Assembly: GCA_023436175.1 (NCBI GenBank)
Contig: JAEZKE010000023.1
Coordinates: forward strand, 1 to 11,023
Origin: Methanobacteriota archaeon
GTDB taxonomy: Archaea; Methanobacteriota; Methanobacteria; Methanobacteriales; Methanobacteriaceae
Direction of reading: 5' to 3'
Length of the DNA: 11,023 nucleotides
In this document: in pieces, positions 1-4,365 of the stretch
Position numbering within the stretch: the first letter of the stretch is position 1
Layout: the number at the start of each line of letters is the position of its first letter
Made by a program: the position numbers and the translations under genes
The notes under the pieces: generated by a model
What the model saw: the letters and a program-made list of their open reading frames with translations, nothing else
Database searches by the model: none
What the model was told of the DNA's origin: nothing

Positions 1-1
1 C

Positions 2-190
2 GAGTACTGTATCAAATGTGGTGAATGCATTGACCGGTGCCCTCCTTTAGCAATCACTGAAAATGGTAAAGATGCTGAATCTTGTTCTAAGTTCCTTGAT
101 AAGACGCTTAAGTTAAATAAGCCGAGATATGGATGCGGAAAATGCCAGACTGCAGTTCCTTGTGAATACAGAAATCCAAAGTTAATCTAA
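2..190 (+). CDS. C-terminal end of a QueG-like double 4Fe-4S cluster protein (partial)
   Basis: Only the last 62 codons are present; the gene begins before the window and ends at a TAA at 188-190. The visible part holds eight cysteines. Four form a ferredoxin-type CxxCxxCxxxCP motif at visible residues 3-14, one lone cysteine lies at residue 28 (ESC), and a CGKCQTAVPC stretch covers residues 45-54. The order of CxxCxxCxxxCP, a lone C, then a GCGxCQ...PC motif matches the double-cluster domain of epoxyqueuosine reductase-like (COG1600/QueG-like) proteins, which pass electrons to a cobalamin-type cofactor in the missing N-terminal part. That assignment is inference from the cysteine pattern; a plain dicluster ferredoxin is the alternative. 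The iron-sulfur nature is well supported, the exact function is not. About 100 bases separate it from the next gene on the same strand. Confidence 0.75.
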   Translation, partial: EYCIKCGECIDRCPPLAITENGKDAESCSKFLDKTLKLNKPRYGCGKCQTAVPCEYRNPKLI

Positions 191-274
191 TAAGAATTGC
201 TAAAGACATTGAGAACATAATCCCAATCAAAGCATGAAATTTTCTAATGATTATATAATCTAGTTTTTACTTTT

Positions 275-280
275 GGGAGG
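275..280 (+). promoter_or_regulatory. Shine-Dalgarno site of the flavoprotein gene
   Basis: GGGAGG lies 11 bases before the ATG at 292 and supports that start. A TATA-like ATTATATAATC sits at 250-260. It is so close that a transcript started about 26 bases downstream would lose this site, so the real promoter may be elsewhere, or the gene may be read from upstream. Confidence 0.6.
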
Positions 281-291
281 AAAAAATTTAA

Positions 292-1338
292 ATGTATGAT
301 GTAATGGTGATAGGTGCAGGCCCTGCTGGTTGCATAACAGCAAAAAGATTGAGTGATGCAGGATATAATGTTTTATTAGTTGAAAGAATGAAAATACCTC
401 GAGAAAAATCATGTTCAGGTATCTTAATAAAGAAATCAATTAATATAATAGAAAACGAATTTGGAAAAATACCTGATTCGGTCCTATGCAAACCAAATAT
501 GAGCAAAGGCATAATAATTACCAATGAAAAGAATCAGACATTTAAGTTTGAAAGCGATAGTTTAAATGTCTGGCGAAACTTACTGGATGAATGGCTTGCT
601 TTTAAGGCCCAAAATGCAGGTGCTGAGTTTAAGCAGGCAACTTCAGCCGTTTCTTGTGAAGAAAAACAGGATCATGTATCAGTAAAGCTTCATAGTGGAG
701 AAGTATATGAAGAAAATGCCAGAATTGTGGTAGCATGTGACGGGGCAAGCAGTAATATTAAAAGAAATTTATTTAAAAAGCCAAATAATTATATTTTCAC
801 TTATCAAACGTTTTGTAAAGGTACTATTGATTTAGACCATAGCTTTTTTCATGCATTTTTGCATCCTGAGTTCTCCCAGTATGATGCATGGTTTAATGTT
901 AAAGATGATTTTTTAATTTTTGGAATAGGTGTCAAAGAACCAGCGACAATGAAAACGTATCATTCAAGATTTCTTTCATTTCTTAAGTCGCAATTTAATG
1001 CCCAAATAGAATCATGTGTTAAAGAAGAAATTGGAATAATGCCTGTTATCATGCCTGGATGTTCAGTTGATTTAGGAATAGGCAGAATTTTATTTACTGG
1101 AGAAGCGGCAAACTTCTTAAACCCTATTGGGGAAGGAATATCAAGTGCATTGGCTAGTGGATACGGGGCAGCAGAAGCAATTAAATCCGCGTATAAAACT
1201 AATGATTTTAATGTTAAATCTTTAATAGATAATTACAAAAGCAACATCTTACCTGAAAAACAATATATGTCAAGACAATGGACTATTTTAGCTAACCTAT
1301 CTTCTAAATTTTCGTATATGAAAGAAAATAAAAAATAA
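292..1338 (+). CDS. Geranylgeranyl reductase family FAD-dependent oxidoreductase
   Basis: The 348-residue protein is a flavoprotein of the geranylgeranyl reductase family. In archaea such enzymes saturate the isoprenoid chains of membrane lipids or related polyprenols. The N-terminus carries a Rossmann FAD-binding motif, GAGPAG at residues 8-13, followed by an acidic residue (E31) at the end of the second strand. A CSG motif at residues 41-43 sits where the family has its conserved substrate-side cysteine region. A second FAD motif, GEAANFLNPIGEGISSALASG-like, starts near residue 270. The middle contains the family-like YDAWFNVKDD stretch. No membrane segment is evident. The protein is somewhat shorter than many full geranylgeranyl reductases (about 390 residues), so it may be a paralog with a different substrate. 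The start is fixed by GGGAGG upstream. It faces the response regulator gene convergently. The family call is strong; the substrate is unknown. Confidence 0.85.
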   Translation: MYDVMVIGAGPAGCITAKRLSDAGYNVLLVERMKIPREKSCSGILIKKSINIIENEFGKIPDSVLCKPNMSKGIIITNEKNQTFKFESDSLNVWRNLLDEWLAFKAQNAGAEFKQATSAVSCEEKQDHVSVKLHSGEVYEENARIVVACDGASSNIKRNLFKKPNNYIFTYQTFCKGTIDLDHSFFHAFLHPEFSQYDAWFNVKDDFLIFGIGVKEPATMKTYHSRFLSFLKSQFNAQIESCVKEEIGIMPVIMPGCSVDLGIGRILFTGEAANFLNPIGEGISSALASGYGAAEAIKSAYKTNDFNVKSLIDNYKSNILPEKQYMSRQWTILANLSSKFSYMKENKK

Positions 1339-1346
1339 TTTTTTGC
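1329..1346. terminator. Possible bidirectional A/T-tract terminator
   Basis: An A-run directly followed by a T-run surrounds the flavoprotein stop codon (AAAAATAATTTTTT at 1331-1344). It gives a T-tract on both strands between two convergent genes, as expected for archaeal oligo-T termination. It is simple sequence in an AT-rich genome, so confidence is low. Confidence 0.35.
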
Positions 1347-1376
1347 ATAATTCATTTTAAATAAGTGTTGCATCCA

Positions 1377-2183
1377 TTAAAAATTTGATCCCATTCCAAG
1401 ATCCACAACATAGTGCTCTTCTGCAAAATATCCTCGTTCTCCTAATTCTTTGATAAATTCCACTAAATTTTCCAGGTCGTCTGCCTCGGCTGATTGAAGT
1501 TTAATATTCTTTTCATCTACAGATAACTTTTCCTGAGGGCTTCTAAAGTCCCCTGCAACCTGTAACCATAAACTTTTTGGAACTCTTTCATTGAAAAGTT
1601 GTATGTTGCCAGCGCCTTCTTTAGCTGATTTTACATCTATATTTGATTTTTTTAGCTCTTCGAAATTTGCAATCTTTGTTTCTAAACTTTTATGCATATC
1701 TTCAGCTTCTCTAACTCCCTTTTCTTTTAATTCTGTTGTGTAATTATTAATTAAAGATATAAGATCATTTCGGCTTTCTATTAATTCTTTTTCAGCATTA
1801 TGACGTTCAATTGCATAGCTGATAGCTCTGGAAAGTAATCTACCACTAACCTCACCTTTCATCAGATAATCCTGTGCACCTTCTCTTACAGCCCTAACCG
1901 CAACTTCTTCATCATCTAAACCACTTAAAATAACAATAGGTAGTTCCGGTTCATATTCATGTGCTCTTTCGAATGTTTCAAGGCCTATACTGTCGGGTAA
2001 ACTAAGATCTAAAAGTAGAACATCGAAAGAATCCCCATCTAATAATTTAAACCCTTCATCAAGTCTTTTAGCATGGGATAATCCATATTTTTTTGTTTTA
2101 ATATCCTTAAACATCTAGCTTATAAATCTTGCATCCGCGTCGTTATCTTCTATTAACAACACTTTAACGCGTCTATCTGCCAA
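1377..2183 (-). pseudogene. Response regulator receiver protein interrupted by an in-frame amber codon
   Basis: Read from a TTG at 2183 with a good ribosome site (AAGGTGA, five bases upstream), the frame encodes a receiver-domain protein of 268 positions. Codon 23 (2117-2115) is TAG and is followed at once by ATG. Before it lies strand 1 of the receiver (VKVLLIEDND) with acidic residues E12/D13. After it lie the phospho-acceptor D59 in DVLLLDLSLPD, S87 in VILSG and K109 in LMKGE. So every receiver landmark is present but split by the stop. Next comes a charged helical, probably coiled-coil stretch (about 120-180) and a tail of about 85 residues that I do not recognise; there is no obvious DNA-binding domain. 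The 245 codons after the stop are open. One G-to-T change in a GAG codon would explain the TAG. Downstream translation from the ATG at 2114 would lack the acidic pocket. It may be a recent pseudogene, a sequencing error, or a read-through/reinitiation case. An isolated position without a neighbouring kinase is notable. Confidence 0.75.
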
Positions 2184-2590
2184 TGTATTCACCTTTTCTT
2201 TTCTAAAATCTAAAAATTAAATCATCATTTATCGAGGCATTTAAAAATTTCACAACTTTTTACTTAGGATATTATTTTGTATTTTCCCATTATTCAAATT
2301 TACTAATATGAATACAATACATTTCTATTCCTAAAAATTCCAAACAGATTTATGTTACTTATACTGTAAATGTATTACTAATATTTTTTAAGTATTTCCA
2401 GTTTTAAGTAGTTTAACTATGTTATCAAATTATTTACAATCACATTAATTCCTATTATGTGTTATTTTGGATGCAAATAGTTAAATTTAAGAATTAAAAG
2501 GGAAAATAGAAATGTATAAATTTTTGAATTGAGAATCTTAAAAAGCATTTGTGATTTGCAAACCCAAAATTCTTGAGATTGAGGTTAGAA
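2184..2590. other. Divergent intergenic region, about 400 bases without a gene
   Basis: This AT-rich spacer lies between the leftward response regulator and the rightward transporter. On the minus strand an AAATTTTTAAATGCC box (2250-2236) is a fair TATA candidate for the response regulator, giving a leader of about 35 bases. On the plus strand TGTATAAATTT (2513-2523) is a fair TATA box for the transporter. I see no open frame of useful length, no RNA-like GC-rich patch and no clear coding remnant in between. Confidence 0.6.
2513..2523 (+). promoter_or_regulatory. Candidate TATA box of the transporter gene
   Basis: TGTATAAATTT resembles the archaeal TATA box. Transcription would begin near 2540-2545 and leave a leader of roughly 45-50 bases ahead of the ATG at 2591. 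This is based on consensus and spacing only. Confidence 0.45.
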
Positions 2591-3643
2591 ATGCCAATAA
2601 CTAAAACCAATGGAAACATAGGACAATCCATCCATGGAAATATAAGAAAATACTATGGATTACTCACGGTGTTATGTGTAATTTTAGGCTTTACGTTTCC
2701 TCAATTTTCTGTTTTATCTCCATACGTGTCTATTCTACTTGCTATTTTAGTCTTTTCTATGATTATTGAACACAGAGTAAGTGATTTTACAAGGATAGTA
2801 AACCATCCTAAAAAAGTACTCGCTCTTATCGTATCTAATCTCGTATTATACCCTGTTATTGGTATTTTGTTTAGCTATTTTTTCTTACCTTCTCAAGATA
2901 TTTACGTTGGAATAATTCTTTTATGCTTTGCACCATCTCCAGTCGTTGCTGCATTATGGACAGAACTTTCAAAGGGCGACGGTGCAATTTCTGTAACTAC
3001 AGCACTATTTTCCATGATGCTGAGCATATTCACTTATCCAGTAATCCTTTATTTTATGGGTATTGCATCCCCTGATCTTGCAGTATCCATATTTAAACTT
3101 CTTGCTTTATCCATATTTGCTCCAGCAGCGATTGCATTATTTTTAAGATTAGAGGAAGATAAATACGTCCCTGCCCTCAAAAACCGAAGGTTTTTGAGAG
3201 ATTTTCAAACATGTGAAAAATCAAAGATTTTTCACGGCCACAAAACCCTAGGTTTTGTAGGCCCAAAAATCGTATTTTTGAGTGCTAAAGATACAATTAC
3301 TCTAACTTCCTCTTTTGTGAGCCTAATTATAATAATAATCGCAATTGCTCATATGGTATCAAATGTAATGTCTAATAAGTTCAGCTTGATTTTACTGATG
3401 AGTATATTCATAATTGTCTTGCTTATAGCGGGTTTTGCCTATGGGTATATTTTAGGTAAGTTGTTTAAGACCCCCAAAAGGGACAGTATCCCCCTGTTAT
3501 ATTCAAGTAGCATGAGGGATGGAATTATTCCATTAAGTGTTGCAATCACTTATTTTTCTTCTAGTTCAACTATTGCATCTACTGTACTTTTAATCGTGAT
3601 GCCATTTTTAGTTACGGGAGTTTATTATATTCTGCGCAGGTGA
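2591..3643 (+). CDS. BASS/ACR3-superfamily membrane transporter with an inserted hairpin-encoded segment
   Basis: The polytopic membrane protein has about ten hydrophobic segments and resembles the bile acid:sodium symporter / arsenite efflux (ACR3) superfamily. It shows the CFAPSPVVAALWTELSKGD region in the first half and a RDGIIPLSVAITYFSSSSTI region in the second, which are the places of the family's broken transport helices. The substrate cannot be read from sequence. I start it at the ATG at 2591 because GAGGT lies five bases upstream; a TTG at 2573 in the same frame would add six residues but has no ribosome site. The protein is 350 residues. Residues 196-231 (bases 3176-3283) are a non-membrane, basic stretch encoded by four tandem hairpins. 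Without it the length is about 314, normal for the family, and the flanks (LEEDKYVPA and AKDTITLTSSF) would join as a loop between two membrane segments. The frame is kept and the rest looks intact, so the transporter is probably still made. Confidence 0.8.
   Translation: MPITKTNGNIGQSIHGNIRKYYGLLTVLCVILGFTFPQFSVLSPYVSILLAILVFSMIIEHRVSDFTRIVNHPKKVLALIVSNLVLYPVIGILFSYFFLPSQDIYVGIILLCFAPSPVVAALWTELSKGDGAISVTTALFSMMLSIFTYPVILYFMGIASPDLAVSIFKLLALSIFAPAAIALFLRLEEDKYVPALKNRRFLRDFQTCEKSKIFHGHKTLGFVGPKIVFLSAKDTITLTSSFVSLIIIIIAIAHMVSNVMSNKFSLILLMSIFIIVLLIAGFAYGYILGKLFKTPKRDSIPLLYSSSMRDGIIPLSVAITYFSSSSTIASTVLLIVMPFLVTGVYYILRR
3176..3283 (+). repeat. In-frame cluster of four short hairpins (palindromic element) inside the transporter gene
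   Basis: Four inverted repeats follow each other. Hairpin 1: arms CTCAAAAACC (3176-3185) and GGTTTTTGAG (3189-3198), loop GAA. Hairpin 2: arms GTGAAAAATC (3213-3222) and GATTTTTCAC (3226-3235), loop AAA. Hairpin 3: arms GGCCACAAAACC (3236-3247) and GGTTTTGTAGGCC (3251-3263), loop CTA, with one bulged A at 3259. Hairpin 4: arms CAAAAAT (3264-3270) and ATTTTTG (3274-3280), loop CGT. The first two stems are perfect over 10 bp. All share an A-tract left arm, a T-tract right arm and a three-base loop, and three left arms follow a GCC. The block is 36 codons with no stop and translates into a basic peptide with repeated K-x-x-x-F-like pieces. It looks like an inserted, self-similar element rather than part of the transporter fold. 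Confidence 0.85.
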
Positions 3644-3707
3644 TTTTTGTTAATTATTATGATTCCAATCATTTAACTGTCAAATTAAATTAGTACTCAC
3701 TTTTAAA

Positions 3708-3733
3708 TTGAATTTTTTAGATTCAACTTTTTG
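3708..3733 (+). terminator. Possible terminator after the transporter gene
   Basis: A small hairpin (TTGAAT 3708-3713 with ATTCAA 3721-3726) is followed by CTTTTTG. It lies about 65 bases after the transporter stop and before the promoter of the next gene. The stem is short and AT-rich, so this is weak. Confidence 0.3.
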
Positions 3734-3776
3734 ATACAAATTTAAATTAAATTCAGCTAGTTAATCTTAATTAGAT

Positions 3777-3788
3777 AATTTTATAAAC
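3777..3788 (+). promoter_or_regulatory. Candidate TATA box of the small secreted protein gene
   Basis: AATTTTATAAAC has a TTTATAAA core. A start about 26 bases downstream (near 3808) would give a leader of about 35 bases containing the GAGGAG ribosome site at 3833-3838. The spacing is good; this rests on consensus only. Confidence 0.45.
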
Positions 3789-3843
3789 CTCAAAATAAAC
3801 TTAATATTAACAGTCTAAATATTTCAGTAAATGAGGAGTTTTT

Positions 3844-4149
3844 ATGAATTCAAGAAAAGCAGGGAAGCTTTTTATAGTTTTAATGATATCTTTAATTGCA
3901 TTTGGATTTGGATCATGCGCAAATGTGCTAAATTCAGGTAATGACATCACTTTTGGGATCCTACCTTCCATATTTGCTTCAAATAGTAATCAACAGATCT
4001 CAACCATGGGTGATCCTTCCTTTAAACCAGCCCATGTCATGAGACAGTTCTACAATACTACCAATTCAACTCCTGCAGTAAATAATACTGGTAATTCAAC
4101 CAATTCCTCTAGAAATTCATCTAGAAATAGTACATGGTGGAATAATTAA
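3844..4149 (+). CDS. Small secreted protein with a sequon-rich (N-glycosylation) tail
   Basis: The 101-residue protein is not one I recognise. It begins with a basic n-region (MNSRKAGK) and a hydrophobic stretch of about 15 residues (9-23), typical of a signal peptide or anchor. FGSC at 22-25 could act as a lipobox-like site, though it is not a canonical one. The middle (26-70) is uncharged to mildly polar. The tail from residue 71 contains seven N-X-S/T sequons in 27 residues, at N71, N74, N80, N84, N87, N91 and N95, and the protein ends in WWNN. Archaea N-glycosylate exported proteins at such sites, so a heavily glycosylated envelope protein is a fair inference. The ATG is supported by GAGGAG five bases upstream and by a TATA box at a good distance. 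It appears to be a single-gene transcript. An alternative is a low-complexity tail without modification. Confidence 0.7.
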   Translation: MNSRKAGKLFIVLMISLIAFGFGSCANVLNSGNDITFGILPSIFASNSNQQISTMGDPSFKPAHVMRQFYNTTNSTPAVNNTGNSTNSSRNSSRNSTWWNN

Positions 4150-4175
4150 GATTTAAATATAATTTATTTTAAAGA

Positions 4176-4191
4176 TAACAGACTGCTGTTA
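4176..4191 (+). terminator. Small hairpin after the secreted-protein gene
   Basis: TAACAG (4176-4181) pairs with CTGTTA (4186-4191) around a four-base ACTG loop, 27 bases after the stop codon. There is no T-run directly behind it, so it may be an RNA 3'-end structure rather than a terminator. Confidence 0.3.
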
Positions 4192-4233
4192 CCTAAAAAT
4201 AAATTTATCAATTTTATTTTAATCTTATTTAAA

Positions 4234-4284
4234 CATTTATAGGCTTAATTTAAACATTTTAATCATTTATATGCCTGATTTAAA
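4234..4284 (+). repeat. Pair of 21-bp imperfect direct repeats 30 bp apart upstream of the helicase
   Basis: CATTTATAGGCTTAATTTAAA (4234-4254) and CATTTATATGCCTGATTTAAA (4264-4284) agree at 18 of 21 positions and start exactly 30 bases apart, close to three helical turns. The second copy ends about ten bases before the candidate TATA box of the helicase gene. The position suggests paired binding sites for a regulator; this is inference. Confidence 0.5.
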
Positions 4285-4292
4285 ATTCATAG

Positions 4293-4304
4293 GATATATA
4301 AATA
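4293..4304 (+). promoter_or_regulatory. Candidate TATA box of the helicase gene
   Basis: GATATATAAATA is a good match to the archaeal TATA box. It predicts a start near 4325 and a leader of about 40 bases before the ATG at 4366. The ribosome site there is weak (GGT at 4355-4357). Confidence 0.5.
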
Positions 4305-4365
4305 ATAAAGACATATCTTTTTATGATCTGATAAGAATTCTATTTTTTTATATTGGTAGATAATC

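Noticed and set aside
288..524. Minus-strand open frame of 78 codons over the start of the flavoprotein gene
   Set aside because: It overlaps the FAD-binding motif of a clear gene and has no ribosome site or recognisable domain.
2316..2376. Inverted pair AATACATTT / AAATGTATT with 43 bases between
   Set aside because: Nine AT-rich bases at this spacing are expected by chance in such DNA, and nothing nearby gives it meaning.
2511..2531. Tiny frame MYKFLN with GGGA upstream, before the transporter
   Set aside because: Six codons overlapping the likely TATA box; a leader peptide cannot be supported.
2530..2580. Possible degraded copy of the hairpin element (ATTTGCAAACCCAAAATTC)
   Set aside because: Shares A/T-run vocabulary with the element but forms no convincing stem with a three-base loop.
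3176..3283. Rho-independent-like terminators inside the transporter
   Set aside because: The hairpins have T-runs within the stems, not after them, and the reading frame continues intact for 120 more codons.
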